Of a stretch of 64,000 nt of DNA, positions 8,139 through 17,330 are shown piece by piece. Location of the stretch: NCBI GenBank assembly GCA_003153555.1, contig PLZS01000099.1, forward strand, positions 141,084 through 205,083, written 5' to 3'. The stretch's first letter is position 1; every line of letters starts with the position of its first letter. Position numbers and translations under genes: made by a program. The DNA is from Candidatus Melainabacteria bacterium (GTDB lineage: Bacteria; Cyanobacteriota; Vampirovibrionia; Obscuribacterales; Obscuribacteraceae). Under the pieces are notes generated by a model, which did no database searches, was not told the origin of the DNA, and saw only the letters and a program-made list of their open reading frames with translations.

Positions 8139-10037
8139 TCAATTTGTTGGTCGCTCTTGGCCCTCGGATGGCACCGACTTTGCGGGCGACTGAGGTTCCA
8201 TAAACCATCTTTGCAGAATGGCTTTCAAGAGCTCCATATCCACTGGTTTGCTGATGTAATCATCCATGTCAGCGACCAAACACCGTTCGCGATCGGCTGG
8301 CAAAGCACTTGCCGTCATGGCGATAATTGGGAGGTGGTCGCCCGTTCCCTTTTCCCTTCGACGAATCTCCTTGGTCGTTTCATAGCCATCCAGCACAGGC
8401 ATTTGGCAGTCCATTAAAACAACCGCATATTTCTTTTGCGTCAAAAGATTCAATGCTTCTTCGCCGTTTGCAGCTAGATCGTGATCTAGTCCACAATTTT
8501 TTAATTGTGCAGAGGCCAACTTGCGCAAAACAATGTTGTCTTCGACCACCAGAATGGGATGTCTTTGCAGTGTCTGTAGAGCCGGGGGCCGCGTTGATTC
8601 TGTTAGTCCCTGCTCTTCTGTTCCGACCAACTCTGCCGCGACAAACGGCACGCTAAACCAGAAACAAGAACCAGCACCAAGTTCGCTTGTCACTCCAATG
8701 GTGCCGCCCATCAGCTCAACAATTCGTTTGCAGATTGAAAGTCCCAATCCGGTGCCCCCATACTTTCTGTTATTGGAGCCGTCAGCCTGCACAAAAGGCT
8801 GAAATAAAGCTTTTAACACTGATTGACTGATACCAATGCCAGTATCAGTAACATCAAATCGCAACATTATGTTTCCTGTCGTGTTGACATTGCTGACCCT
8901 GACAACAACACCACCTTCGTTAGTAAACTTAATTGCATTGGCAATCAAATTGAGGAGAACCTGACGAAGACGCACAGCATCTCCCTTTACAAATTCCGGA
9001 ACATTGGCAGGTATCTCCACTGCTAGCGTCAACTCCTTTTCTTCAGCTCGGCTATGCAGCAAGGCAACAGTCTCCCGCAATATCGATGTAGGAGAAATGG
9101 GAGCGCTCTCCAGGGTCATTTTGCGTGCCTCAATCTTCGAGAGATCAAGTAGATCATCAATAATGGACATGAGCGATTTAGCGGATTCACGCGACATCTT
9201 GAGCATATCCGCCTGAGAAATGTCCAACTCGGTATCGAGCAACAGTTCAGTTATGCCAATAATTCCACTCATTGGCGTGCGGATTTCATGACTTATGTTC
9301 GCTAAAAATTGCGACTTGAGTTGAGATGCTTCCAATGCCTGATCGCGAGCAACCTGCAAATCCATGGTGCGATCGACAACCGCTTTTTCCACGATCTCTT
9401 TAGTCATTTCAATCTGAGCTTGATGCTGGGCATCGTACTGCATCTCACGACTAGCCTGCAGCGTTGAGATGATCAAGACGACATCTTCAAACAGCACCCA
9501 GCCAACATGTTCAAGAAAACGTAAAGGCTCTGAGATCGAGACGCCATAAACAGATTGCGGCCAGAATATCCCGCGCAATCCATGGTCCAAGGCTACAACA
9601 ATTGTAGGGGCGATAAAAATGCGCCAGTCTCTATAAAAAGCCAAGAACGCAAGTGAGCAAAAAACATGGAAATGCGTTTCTATGCGACCACCACAGAGGT
9701 GAATCAAGAGCGCCGACATAAGCAATTGCCCTGTCGCAATGCAATTCCGCGTCCAGGGTGAACCCGGACGCAAGAAGGCTAGCATGACCGGCAACGCCGT
9801 AATTGCGCCACCAAGGAAAATCGCTGCCAGAACGTGTATGTGAACATTACTGATTATGCCGGCCCAGGCTCTCGGTGAAATCCATTGGGCAACAAGAATG
9901 CCAATCAGCCATTGGAATATCATGATGTATCCGAACAACCGATCCGTTCTTTCGTAGATCACCTGCTGACGCTTGTGAAAAATCACATCAGCGCGTGCCT
10001 TCAGTAGACTTTCCTGATTGCTGACAGGATCTTGCAT
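8139..10037 (-). CDS. Membrane-bound hybrid histidine kinase
   Basis: 632 aa. The N-terminal ~200 residues form about six hydrophobic segments. A HisKA domain follows with the phospho-acceptor H250 in NISHEIRTPMSG, then a complete HATPase_c domain (N-box LLNLIANAIKF, G1 DVTDTGIGIS, G2 GGTGLGLSICKRIV), and a C-terminal receiver domain with D543 in VVLMDCQMPVLDGYE and the conserved lysine in DDYISKPVD. All catalytic residues are present, so it should autophosphorylate and pass phosphate to its own receiver; the final partner is not encoded next to it. AGGA lies 8 bases before the ATG and within the end of the upstream thioredoxin-like gene (2-base gap), so the two are one operon. Confidence 0.9.
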   Translation of the reverse strand: MQDPVSNQESLLKARADVIFHKRQQVIYERTDRLFGYIMIFQWLIGILVAQWISPRAWAGIISNVHIHVLAAIFLGGAITALPVMLAFLRPGSPWTRNCIATGQLLMSALLIHLCGGRIETHFHVFCSLAFLAFYRDWRIFIAPTIVVALDHGLRGIFWPQSVYGVSISEPLRFLEHVGWVLFEDVVLIISTLQASREMQYDAQHQAQIEMTKEIVEKAVVDRTMDLQVARDQALEASQLKSQFLANISHEIRTPMSGIIGITELLLDTELDISQADMLKMSRESAKSLMSIIDDLLDLSKIEARKMTLESAPISPTSILRETVALLHSRAEEKELTLAVEIPANVPEFVKGDAVRLRQVLLNLIANAIKFTNEGGVVVRVSNVNTTGNIMLRFDVTDTGIGISQSVLKALFQPFVQADGSNNRKYGGTGLGLSICKRIVELMGGTIGVTSELGAGSCFWFSVPFVAAELVGTEEQGLTESTRPPALQTLQRHPILVVEDNIVLRKLASAQLKNCGLDHDLAANGEEALNLLTQKKYAVVLMDCQMPVLDGYETTKEIRRREKGTGDHLPIIAMTASALPADRERCLVADMDDYISKPVDMELLKAILQRWFMEPQSPAKSVPSEGQERPTN

Positions 10038-10039
10038 TG

Positions 10040-10651
10040 CTAATTTCCTGACTCCTTACGACAAACGACATTGTCTGCAAATAACGAACAACCGAATACC
10101 GGTATGTTTCCAATCGTCATTGTTTTTCGGTTAGCCAGAGCGATAATATAGTCGAGACCTGCATTATCTCCAACGTGACCACGGCTTGGTGTCATGCCAC
10201 CACTGTAGATCAACTGCCCATCTGGATCATACATGTAACTTTGGCCAGAGCTGCGCGCATTAAATGCAGCGCTCAGCTTTCCAGCCTCGTCCACAATCAA
10301 AGAACAGTGCGGAAACTTAGTGGCCGTTGACCACAAATCAGACTTAACCCAGGTCTCACTCGCACCCTCGGGCTTAATGAACAACAAATAGGCATGCAGG
10401 TTTGGACAATGAGTTAAAGCTATTGCAAGTTCCTGCAAAGTAGCGCGTGTGCATGGACACTGGGGATGGATCGATAATACCAACGTGTATTCACGCCCTC
10501 GCGATAATCCGAGATTAGGCCACCTGGCTGGACCCAGGTTTGCCAGATCTGGCTTGTTATCGTAGATAGCTAGTTTAGACAAACCAATGATGCACAGTGA
10601 CAACCAGAGTGCCATGATGGCAAGAATGATTAAGGACTTAGCGTGGATCAT
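10040..10651 (-). CDS. Membrane-anchored thioredoxin-fold protein (RedB-like)
   Basis: 203 aa with an N-terminal signal-anchor (residues 5-25, LIILAIMALWLSLCIIG). The body has thioredoxin-like character: LVLSIHPQCPCTRATLQEL places C65 and C67 where the active-site loop begins (CPC rather than CxxC), and a later SYMYDPDGQLIYSGGMTPSRGH matches the beta-strand region of RedB-type proteins. It probably faces the periplasm. The gene ends two bases before the hybrid kinase starts, so it may sense a redox or metal signal for that kinase; this link is inferred from position. Confidence 0.65.
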   Translation of the reverse strand: MIHAKSLIILAIMALWLSLCIIGLSKLAIYDNKPDLANLGPARWPNLGLSRGREYTLVLSIHPQCPCTRATLQELAIALTHCPNLHAYLLFIKPEGASETWVKSDLWSTATKFPHCSLIVDEAGKLSAAFNARSSGQSYMYDPDGQLIYSGGMTPSRGHVGDNAGLDYIIALANRKTMTIGNIPVFGCSLFADNVVCRKESGN

Positions 10652-11104
10652 GGTTGTTGGTGACGATTCTTTGAGGTTCGTAAAACCTAGTAGTCTTAAC
10701 TTATTGTATTGCGGATTAGCTACTTGGACGATATATTTACGAATACGAATGGCAACGAGGTACCTAACAATGTGGGGACTTCGCCCTTAGGAAGCAGGCA
10801 AGGGCTGAACTTCATGAGTGAACTTTTTGTTCTTTAGACAGCCTATAGCGGTCTCGCAACATCAGGTTTATAATTTTTCAAATAACCTGTCGAGCCGGAA
10901 GGCGGTCATATAACTCAGGAAATTCATGTCAAATGGAAGAGGAATCGAGAGTGCCACCGCCAGCGGTGCTTATGTGGGCAATTTTTTTTGAGAAACGAGA
11001 CGGGATGGTGTTGTGTTGAAAGATAAGCTCGCGTCCAATGTTAGCAGCAGTGAAAATTCTAGTCGACAGGTTGAAGTAGTTGCCAATATTTTCAGCCAGC
11101 AACA
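10652..11104. other. Non-coding interval with GC-rich hairpin and T-run
   Basis: No gene is supported. At 10951-10971 there is an imperfect inverted repeat (CACCGC ca GCGGTG) followed 13 bases later by eight Ts (10983-10990). It belongs to a loose family of GGCACC/GGTGCC palindromes also seen at 12840, 17999, 31202 and 51155. Confidence 0.4.
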
Positions 11105-11455
11105 CTAGAAGTCCACAATTTCCTGGACTGAGCGAACGACTGGATCCAAGCTCTCTTTACTGAGCACACCTAATCGCTTCGCAAAGCGAGAATGAACAAC
11201 TGTGCGTACTTGGAATGCCATCGAATAGCTGGTTTTCAGTAAACCGCCGTCGGGAGGACTCACTTCTACCATCGCCGGAGAAAGCTTCCCGGATTTCGTA
11301 TACCAGGGTGTTCCGGTGAAAGGCACTACAATACTCAAGCTCATCTTCGTGTTCATTGTATCGTTACTAATCACGACACATGGGCGCAACTTGGCTTGCT
11401 CATGCCCTTGAGCAGGATCAAGATTTACTTCCCAAACTTCACCTCTAATCGGCAC
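11105..11455 (-). CDS. mazF: MazF/PemK-type endoribonuclease toxin
   Basis: 116 aa, GTG start. RGEVWEVNLDPAQGHEQAKLRPCVVIS is the family's N-terminal signature with the G-x-EQxKxRPxVV core, and the following IVVPFT and the late SKESLDPVVRSVQEIV complete the fold. MazF proteins are mRNA interferases cleaving at short specific sequences. The gene overlaps the upstream antitoxin by 11 bases, the usual arrangement for translational coupling. Active-site Arg and Thr/Ser positions appear intact. Confidence 0.9.
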   Translation of the reverse strand: MPIRGEVWEVNLDPAQGHEQAKLRPCVVISNDTMNTKMSLSIVVPFTGTPWYTKSGKLSPAMVEVSPPDGGLLKTSYSMAFQVRTVVHSRFAKRLGVLSKESLDPVVRSVQEIVDF

Positions 11456-11720
11456 TGTTCAAGCCGTCGGATAACGCACAATCCCAGAGTTTATGCTCTT
11501 CCTCGAATGCTGCAATTTGTTCGCCATTTGAACAAGCTAAGTCAAACGATTCTCCAAGTTCTTGCAAATAGACTTGCTTGCGCAACTCTCTGCACATTTC
11601 ATGAATGACATCTGCAGCAGAACAAGCCAAGAATTTGGCACGCTTGTTAATGAGTGCAATATCTGGCTCGAACGCCTTAACTGTCTTTTGCGTAAATTGT
11701 CTGGCTTCGATTGTAGACAA
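11445..11720 (-). CDS. MazF-associated antitoxin
   Basis: 91 aa from a TTG at 11720, supported by AGGAGG 7 bases upstream. The C-terminal part (residues 55-91) is acidic and likely the toxin-binding tail; the N-terminal half is helical and basic. It is not a clear AbrB-type MazE, and the DNA-binding fold is not recognised. Identity as antitoxin rests mainly on its position upstream of, and overlap with, the toxin. A 20-bp near-palindrome lies 27-46 bases upstream and may be its autoregulatory operator. Confidence 0.7.
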   Translation of the reverse strand: MSTIEARQFTQKTVKAFEPDIALINKRAKFLACSAADVIHEMCRELRKQVYLQELGESFDLACSNGEQIAAFEEEHKLWDCALSDGLNSAD

Positions 11721-11746
11721 AATAAAGCCTCCTGCTTAGCCACGCC

Positions 11747-11766
11747 GGTATACCATATCGTATACC
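11747..11766. promoter_or_regulatory. Operator-like palindrome of the toxin-antitoxin operon
   Basis: GGTATACCATATCGTATACC, arms GGTATAC/GTATACC around a 6-base centre, located just upstream of the antitoxin ribosome site. Position and symmetry fit an autorepression site. Confidence 0.5.
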
Positions 11767-11843
11767 AATGCGGACACGCCGTCAATCGATGGTAATCAAT
11801 CGATCGAGCAAGTCACCCTAATCGATCGCTCCTGCATCGAAAT

Positions 11844-12773
11844 TCATCGAGCAAAAATTTTGCAATAGATCTCTCGAACCTCACCTACAAACTTGTCAAT
11901 TTGCCCATGATGCACGTTGTAAGCCCAAGCTGCAGCACGCAGCACGTCTTTAAGTGCCACACGCTGCAAATCAACAGCGCAGTCGCCCAGTCGAGCTTCG
12001 GTCAATCCATAACCTGAGCATAGAGCTTTGAACTCGCCTGTATGATTCATCGACAAAGAAGCGAGATCGTAAAACGGCGCTGGTCCACCTTTTACTTGAG
12101 TCCAGTCCAGGATGACAATGCTCCCATTCTCTTGAACCAGAACATTGCTTGGATTTAAGTCACCATGACAAAGACTAGGCTTGTAGTCCCAATCCCCAAA
12201 TTTTTCCAAGAACTCTCTCGTCCTGAGAAGTTGCTCAAAAGACAAGGCTCCCATTGCGACTAGTTCCCCACCGCTGAAAATCATGTCTTGTTCTTCCTTC
12301 ACCAGGTCTTGCCAGGTTTGCTTGAACACGGGCGAGCCTTGAGACCAATCGAGGTGAAAACCGAACCCCTGGACCTGAATATCGTTGATCAATTTTGCCT
12401 GTCTTCCAAGGTCGACAAAGACGCTTTCGCGATCGCCCACAAAGTTGGCCAGCATAACTCCTGGCACGTACTCCATAAGCATATAGCTCATACCCTCGAT
12501 TTCCCCGACATCGAATACTTCCGGTACTCGCACTCCCATTTCTGACGCCTGTTTCATCGCCCACTGTTCTTTCAGAAACACAGCAAGGGAGCCTTCATTG
12601 ATTCGTATAACCAGATTCTCTGTGTTGGTAGTAAGCAGAAAAACTTGATTCACAACTCCACCAGTCAGCTTGATTCTCGAATTCACCTGCACATCTCTCG
12701 CGTTTCGGACTACCAAACGGACAAGTCTTTCAATTTTTCGATCACATATGCTTGCACTGGGCGAATTGGACAT
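11844..12773 (-). CDS. APH/choline-kinase-family phosphotransferase
   Basis: 309 aa from the ATG at 12773, which has AGGAG 7 bases upstream; an ATG at 12821 lacks one. Kinase-like motifs: LVIRINEG with the ATP-site lysine replaced by arginine context, MLMEYVPG hinge, LCHGDLNPSNVLV (catalytic Asp of the HxDxxxxN motif) and IVILDWTQVKGGPAPFYDLA (metal-binding Asp). This family includes aminoglycoside phosphotransferases, homoserine and choline kinases; the substrate cannot be told. The gene is monocistronic. Confidence 0.85.
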   Translation of the reverse strand: MSNSPSASICDRKIERLVRLVVRNARDVQVNSRIKLTGGVVNQVFLLTTNTENLVIRINEGSLAVFLKEQWAMKQASEMGVRVPEVFDVGEIEGMSYMLMEYVPGVMLANFVGDRESVFVDLGRQAKLINDIQVQGFGFHLDWSQGSPVFKQTWQDLVKEEQDMIFSGGELVAMGALSFEQLLRTREFLEKFGDWDYKPSLCHGDLNPSNVLVQENGSIVILDWTQVKGGPAPFYDLASLSMNHTGEFKALCSGYGLTEARLGDCAVDLQRVALKDVLRAAAWAYNVHHGQIDKFVGEVREIYCKIFAR

Positions 12774-12839
12774 TTGCTTTCTCCTGAAGCAGTTATGCCC
12801 AGCGCTGTGATAGCTCAACAATAGGTGCCGATTTGCTCG

Positions 12840-12857
12840 AGCACCACTGGCGGTGCT
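12840..12857. repeat. GGCACC-family palindrome
   Basis: AGCACC-ACTGGC-GGTGCT, upstream of the APH-type gene. Related to similar intergenic palindromes at 10951, 17999, 31202 and 51155. Confidence 0.4.
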
Positions 12858-12976
12858 AACCGGCTGAACTCGTCAAAACGTCGCTTAATTCCCATCCCGA
12901 GGATCAAGCGGCGACAAATCAATGCTTAGCGTCACTGACGATGCAGACACAAGTTCATGAAAAGTGATCGGTAGGC

Positions 12977-13261
12977 TTGGCCTCTTGGACCATAGAGTCA
13001 TCATATGAAGCATCTGTATACCCAATGGTATACGTATTGGGATGCGGCGTCGAGGGGTTGCTACCGGGGCAAGACACCTCTGTGCCTGGAGTTAACAAGG
13101 GTTCCACTGAGGAACTGTGGTTGGTGTTTGACAAAAACACAGGGCAGTATCATCTGTACGCAAACGCAGCGCCGGATCCAAAAGACTTATCGTCCGATAC
13201 GCCCAAAGACTTGCCATCTCGCCCTGGTAAACAGGGAACCGCTTTCGGGACTTCGTTATGA
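12977..13261 (+). CDS. Possible small hypothetical protein
   Basis: An open frame of up to 94 codons without a ribosome site at its 5' end. The C-terminal part (STEELWLVFDKNTGQYHLY and the Asp/Pro-rich tail) looks protein-like, but the first third overlaps palindromic DNA (13016-13041). If real, translation probably starts further in. Doubtful. Confidence 0.25.
   Translation: MASWTIESSYEASVYPMVYVLGCGVEGLLPGQDTSVPGVNKGSTEELWLVFDKNTGQYHLYANAAPDPKDLSSDTPKDLPSRPGKQGTAFGTSL
13016..13041. promoter_or_regulatory. Overlapping palindromes, operator-like
   Basis: GTATACCCAATGGTATAC (13016-13033) overlaps CCCAAT-n9-ATTGGG (13021-13041). The GTATACC half-site is shared with the palindrome before the MazF-type operon, so the same regulator could bind both. 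Confidence 0.35.
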
Positions 13262-13320
13262 GACACTTATTTCAGGGTAGAGTGGTTTCGCGAGTAAACA
13301 TGTGTCTTTTGGAGATGACT

Positions 13321-14076
13321 ATGAAGACTGCATCGCCTCAAAGCCGTTCACATTGGGGCGCTACTCTTGTTGCTACAAGCCTGCTTGTCTTCTCATCTTG
13401 CGTGGAGTCATTAGCTGTGGATATTTCGACGCTACTGTCAAAGTTCAAATCTGAACGTAATATTGCTGCTAAGGAAGCGACGTTAAGTAAAGTGATTCGA
13501 ACTGGGTCTGGCGCTGGTCAGCAGCTATTCGAACTGGCTTCAACAACAGAAGACCCAGACACCAGATGGTTAGCAATACGTGGACTTGGCCAGTTAAGAT
13601 ACAAGCAATCCGCTCCATTCCTGCTGCGATGTTTGTCAGACAAGAACATTTACGTTAGATCAAACTCTGCTCGAGCTCTGGGTGAATTAGGCGAGCATTC
13701 GGCTGTTCCGGCTCTGATCGAATTGTTTAAGGGGGAACCGGATGGCGGTGTCATAGAACAAACCGCACTCGCCTTTGAAATGCTAAAAGCAACAGATGCG
13801 ATTCCTGCCTTGAAGAAAAGAATCAACTATCCCTCCGGGCAAACTCGCGGATGGATCTTGGGTGCAATTAGCGTTTTGGGTTCAAGAGCCGACGTTCCCT
13901 TTTTTGCCGCCTATTTGTACGACAAGGATGCCTCTGTGGGCGGAACTGCTGCAAGAGCAATAGAGCAGTTCACTGGACAGAATTTCGGACTTCCAAAAGG
14001 CGAAGGATATGGTGGCAAGCCAATCGCGGCAAATGGGAGTGAGTTCATTCGTATCCGCCATTATCTATACATGTGA
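13321..14076 (+). CDS. Exported HEAT-repeat protein
   Basis: 251 aa from the ATG at 13321 (GGAG 6 bases upstream). Residues 1-33 form a signal peptide (hydrophobic LVATSLLVFSSCVESLA); SSC could also be a weak lipobox. The mature part consists of paired helices typical of HEAT/PBS-lyase repeats: DTRWLAIRGLGQLRYKQSAPFLL, IYVRSNSARALGELGEHSAVPAL, and VIEQTALAFEMLKATDAIPALK. Such repeats form a binding solenoid; no catalytic domain is present. A probable terminator follows. Confidence 0.8.
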   Translation: MKTASPQSRSHWGATLVATSLLVFSSCVESLAVDISTLLSKFKSERNIAAKEATLSKVIRTGSGAGQQLFELASTTEDPDTRWLAIRGLGQLRYKQSAPFLLRCLSDKNIYVRSNSARALGELGEHSAVPALIELFKGEPDGGVIEQTALAFEMLKATDAIPALKKRINYPSGQTRGWILGAISVLGSRADVPFFAAYLYDKDASVGGTAARAIEQFTGQNFGLPKGEGYGGKPIAANGSEFIRIRHYLYM

Positions 14077-14130
14077 CGCTTTCGGTGTTTGCGGGACGGT
14101 GCCAACATTGAAATAAATTGTTTTGAGTAG

Positions 14131-14161
14131 ACCGGTCTGTTATTAAGACGGAAAATTTTTT
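14131..14161 (+). terminator. Rho-independent terminator candidate
   Basis: CCG(G)TCT at 14132-14138 pairs with AGACGG at 14146-14151 across a 7-base loop, followed by AAAA and six Ts. It lies 55 bases after the HEAT-repeat gene. Confidence 0.5.
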
Positions 14162-14316
14162 GGTTTCGCAAAGTGTTAGACCGAGACCCCCAGGCTAGAG
14201 CACTGACCGATAAAAACTCAGCTAGAGTTTTCACTGGACAATGCTCTATCCGAAGGCATTTCGTCTCAGGCGAGCGCCTGGCGAGCCGGGGTTCTGGTCA
14301 GTCTGGGAATCCGTTC

Positions 14317-14931
14317 TCAGCGGTGTGGAATGGACGGGAACAGCCCACAATGGTAAATCAACTCGATCGCCTGAGCCATTGGCCATCGCCTGACACCAAA
14401 CCACATTAGATGAGCGGCGGTGATTGGCTGACCCTGAATGAAGGGCAGCATCTCGTAATGCCCGCCATACGTGTGCGCTCCAAGACGTTCATAAAAACGA
14501 CGTCTTGCTGTCCGAGAGCTTTGATCCGCTGGGTCTAACATGGCAAGATCTCGCGCGTGTGTGGATTCGATCTCAAATACGATGACCGAACCGGCACCTT
14601 GTTGGCATCCGATCAGCTCTTTTAACCGGCGCATATGTTCGGTGCCAATCCCTTGAGAACGCAGATGCTTGGCTGTCGCCAGAAATACAAGCCACGTAAT
14701 CTTGGACGTCAAAGCGCGGTGGACCGATATACACACCACCTCCCCATTCATCCAGGTAACACGCAGGTGGAGCTGGTTCTCTTTAGTCGACTGCAGTCCA
14801 GAAGAGACCATTTCTGGTGGCATCGCCTCTGCAGCTGGAAAAGACTGATCGTAAATTCGTCTGACGGCCGGGTTGGACCAATCGTTTTCTTTGGCTGGCT
14901 GACACAGCTGGCTGGTTACGATGTTTGACAT
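14317..14931 (-). CDS. GNAT-family N-acetyltransferase
   Basis: 204 aa from the ATG at 14931 (AGGA 9 bases upstream). Motif A of GNAT enzymes is present as KHLRSQGIGTEHMRRL (acetyl-CoA pyrophosphate-binding Q/RxxGxG), preceded by a beta strand, and RRRFYERLGAHTYGG matches the motif-B F-Y-x-x-x-G-F region. The substrate is unknown. It lies downstream of the M3 peptidase on the same strand, separated by a strong hairpin, so probably a separate transcript. Confidence 0.8.
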   Translation of the reverse strand: MSNIVTSQLCQPAKENDWSNPAVRRIYDQSFPAAEAMPPEMVSSGLQSTKENQLHLRVTWMNGEVVCISVHRALTSKITWLVFLATAKHLRSQGIGTEHMRRLKELIGCQQGAGSVIVFEIESTHARDLAMLDPADQSSRTARRRFYERLGAHTYGGHYEMLPFIQGQPITAAHLMWFGVRRWPMAQAIELIYHCGLFPSIPHR

Positions 14932-14971
14932 GACTTTTATCCTTTCACCTACAACACAGCGACCGATCCAA

Positions 14972-15003
14972 GTGGGGAAGTCAGCGACAGCCGACTCCCC
15001 CAC
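14972..15003 (-). terminator. Strong GC-rich hairpin, terminator-like (copy A)
   Basis: GTGGGG(G/A)AGTC(G/A)GC pairs with itself across a GACA loop over about 14 bp. It follows the M3 peptidase stop and an 11-codon remnant of the small ORF found in full at 17331-17432. In this copy no T-run follows. Confidence 0.5.
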
Positions 15004-15057
15004 CGTGCCCTAGATCAACTCGCCTTCAGGACAGATGTCCTTCATCGCAGGCGAATT

Positions 15058-17226
15058 TCACTGCCGGTCCAGGCGATGTTCGAAGCCAAGACTGCGCATC
15101 AACGCATGAGGGTCGATATCGCGACCGCGGAAGTTGCGATAGGCTTGCTCCGGCGCCACAGAGTTACCAATGGAGATGATGGTGTCGTAAAGTCGTTTGC
15201 AGGTGGCGCGGTCATAGAATCCCGCTTCCTGGAACGCTTCGGCAGCATCCGCCACCATGGCGTCGGCCCAGAGGTAGCAGTAATAACCCGCCGCATATCC
15301 GTCGCTAGCGAAGATGTGACCGAACTGCGTGGGGCGATGCCGCATGACGATTTCTTTCGGGCAACCAAGTTCAGACATGATCGCTCGCTCAAAATCGGCA
15401 GCGTTAATAGGCTTGTCTGGAGTGGCTGCCAGATGAACTCTCATGTCATAGATCCCAGAGGCAAGAAACTCGACTCTGTCGAAGCCCATGTTGAAAGTTT
15501 CTGCCTTTTTGATCTTTGCCACCAGTTCATCGGAAATAGGCTCACCGGTCTTGTAATGCAAAGCGAATTTCTTCAGCAATTCGCTCGTCATCAACCACCG
15601 CTCATTCAACTGACTGGGCAGCTCGACCCAATCACGCTTGACGTTGGTGCCGGCCAGAGACGGAAAGGTGACGTTGCTCAAGAGACCATGCAGAGCGTGT
15701 CCAAATTCATGAAACAACGTCCTTGCATCATCCCAGGAGATCAAGACAGGCTCGCCCGGCTTGCCTTTGACGAAGTTGCACTGGTTGGAGACTACAGGCG
15801 TCACAGGCTTGCGAAAACGCTCCTGTGGGCAAAGCTGGTCCATCCAGGCGCCCGACCTTTTGCCTTCCCGAGCGTACGGATCGAAGAAGAACGTGCCGAT
15901 GAGCTCGCGACCCCGACGCACTTCATAGACCGTGACATCAGGGTGGATGACTGGCACACCTTCCAGCTTGACCATCTTGATGCCATGCACTTTGTTCGCC
16001 GCCCAGAACATCGCCTCGCGCAGTTTGTCCAGCTGCAGATATTCCTTGACCAGATTTTGGTCAACATCGTACCTGGCCTGCCGCACCTTCTCCGCGTAAA
16101 AGCGATAATCCCAGGGCTCGATGGTGATTTGAACGCCCTCTGAGTCCGCAAGCGCCTGCATGTCGGCGACTTCTTCGTGGGCGCGAGCGACCGCTGCTTT
16201 CCATACTCCCAGCATGAGGTCCATGGCCGCATCGGGATGCTGAGCCATGTTGCCGGCGAGCTTCCAGTGAGCATAGCTCTCGAAACCAATACGGCGCCCG
16301 TTACGGAGAATGTGAGCGCACTCGGCTCGCAACTGCAAAATCTGAGTGATGACATCGTTGTTGTCGTTGGCGTCATGATTGTCGCCACGACTGGCAAACA
16401 TTTTGAAAGCCTTCTCACGCAATTCGCGGCGAGTCGAAAAGGTGAGGAAAGGGTCTATGGACGATCGACTGTTGGAGATGATCCACTTACCCTTGAGTCC
16501 GCGCTCTTCCGCCTGGGTAAACGCTGCGTCGCAAAGGCTTTCGGGTAGACCAGCCAGCTGCTCTTCTCTGTCCAGAACGAGGTACTGTCCCCTTTCGTCG
16601 GCAAGGAGATTTTGACCGAACTTGGTGTACAAACTGGACAGTTTCTTGTTGACCTCCTTGAGCCGGGTCTTCTTACTGCCACTGAGCTCGGCGCCATTAC
16701 GCACGAAATTCTCGTACAGAGATTCCGTCAGACGCCGCTGTTCAGCCGACAAACTGCTAAATCCGTCGCTCAGCCGGACCGCCTTGATGCGATGAAAAAG
16801 AGCTTCGTCGAGAAGAATCTCGTCGCTGACAGCGGCAAGAACTGGGCTCAACTCTTGCTCGATCGCCTGGATCGCTTCGTTGCTCATGCCGTGCGTGTAG
16901 ATGGAGAAAATCGTGTCAGCGCGGCTGAGATGGCGACCACTATCTTCCAAAGCTTCGATCGTGTTCTTGAACGTGGGCAATGACTTTTGATTCGTGATCA
17001 CCCGGATTTCTTGCCGTTTGATTTCGATCGCTTGCATGATCGCCGGCTTGATGTCTTCAGTCCTAATTGCGTCGAAACGCGGTAGACCACCGTGCTTGCC
17101 AGTCCACGGCGCAATTAGAGCCTCGATAGAGGTGGATATGGGCATCGTCCCGCAAACACCGAAAGGCTCACAGGTATGGATAATCAGCTTGTTTGTGGTT
17201 TTGCGGCTGGATGTGTGTTTAGTCAT
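15058..17226 (-). CDS. M3-family oligopeptidase (Dcp/OpdA-like zinc metallopeptidase)
   Basis: 722 aa from the ATG at 17226 (AGGA 9 bases upstream), the typical length of thimet-oligopeptidase relatives. The zinc site HEFGHALHG gives H506, E507 and H510; the third ligand is in the downstream helix (FDRVEFLASGIYD context). FDPYAREGKRSGAW and HIFASDGYAAGYYCYLWADAM are M3 signature stretches. There is no signal peptide after the Ser/Thr/Lys-rich N-terminus, so it probably degrades cytoplasmic peptides and signal-peptide fragments. It lies between two copies of a small-ORF/terminator block, and its last codons are shared with copy A. Confidence 0.92.
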   Translation of the reverse strand: MTKHTSSRKTTNKLIIHTCEPFGVCGTMPISTSIEALIAPWTGKHGGLPRFDAIRTEDIKPAIMQAIEIKRQEIRVITNQKSLPTFKNTIEALEDSGRHLSRADTIFSIYTHGMSNEAIQAIEQELSPVLAAVSDEILLDEALFHRIKAVRLSDGFSSLSAEQRRLTESLYENFVRNGAELSGSKKTRLKEVNKKLSSLYTKFGQNLLADERGQYLVLDREEQLAGLPESLCDAAFTQAEERGLKGKWIISNSRSSIDPFLTFSTRRELREKAFKMFASRGDNHDANDNNDVITQILQLRAECAHILRNGRRIGFESYAHWKLAGNMAQHPDAAMDLMLGVWKAAVARAHEEVADMQALADSEGVQITIEPWDYRFYAEKVRQARYDVDQNLVKEYLQLDKLREAMFWAANKVHGIKMVKLEGVPVIHPDVTVYEVRRGRELIGTFFFDPYAREGKRSGAWMDQLCPQERFRKPVTPVVSNQCNFVKGKPGEPVLISWDDARTLFHEFGHALHGLLSNVTFPSLAGTNVKRDWVELPSQLNERWLMTSELLKKFALHYKTGEPISDELVAKIKKAETFNMGFDRVEFLASGIYDMRVHLAATPDKPINAADFERAIMSELGCPKEIVMRHRPTQFGHIFASDGYAAGYYCYLWADAMVADAAEAFQEAGFYDRATCKRLYDTIISIGNSVAPEQAYRNFRGRDIDPHALMRSLGFEHRLDRQ

Positions 17227-17293
17227 GACGGGATTCCTCAAGTTCGTGGAGAAGGTTCGCGCATGAGAGTGCTGCTCTCATGCAGGTAGAAAA

Positions 17294-17323
17294 TGGGGAA
17301 GTCAGCGACAGCCGACTCCCCCA
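17294..17323 (-). terminator. Rho-independent terminator of the 33-aa ORF (copy B)
   Basis: TGGGGAAGTCAGC / GCCGACTCCCCCA hairpin with GACA loop, followed on the minus strand by TTTT. It is nearly identical to the hairpin at 14972-15003. Confidence 0.65.
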
Positions 17324-17330
17324 CCGTGCC

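Noticed and set aside
10951..10990. Rho-independent terminator
   Set aside because: The hairpin and the T-run are 13 bases apart, too far for a standard terminator.
15076..16143. Long open frame on the plus strand (355 codons)
   Set aside because: It is antisense to the M3 peptidase, whose zinc motif and full-length family match fix the coding strand.
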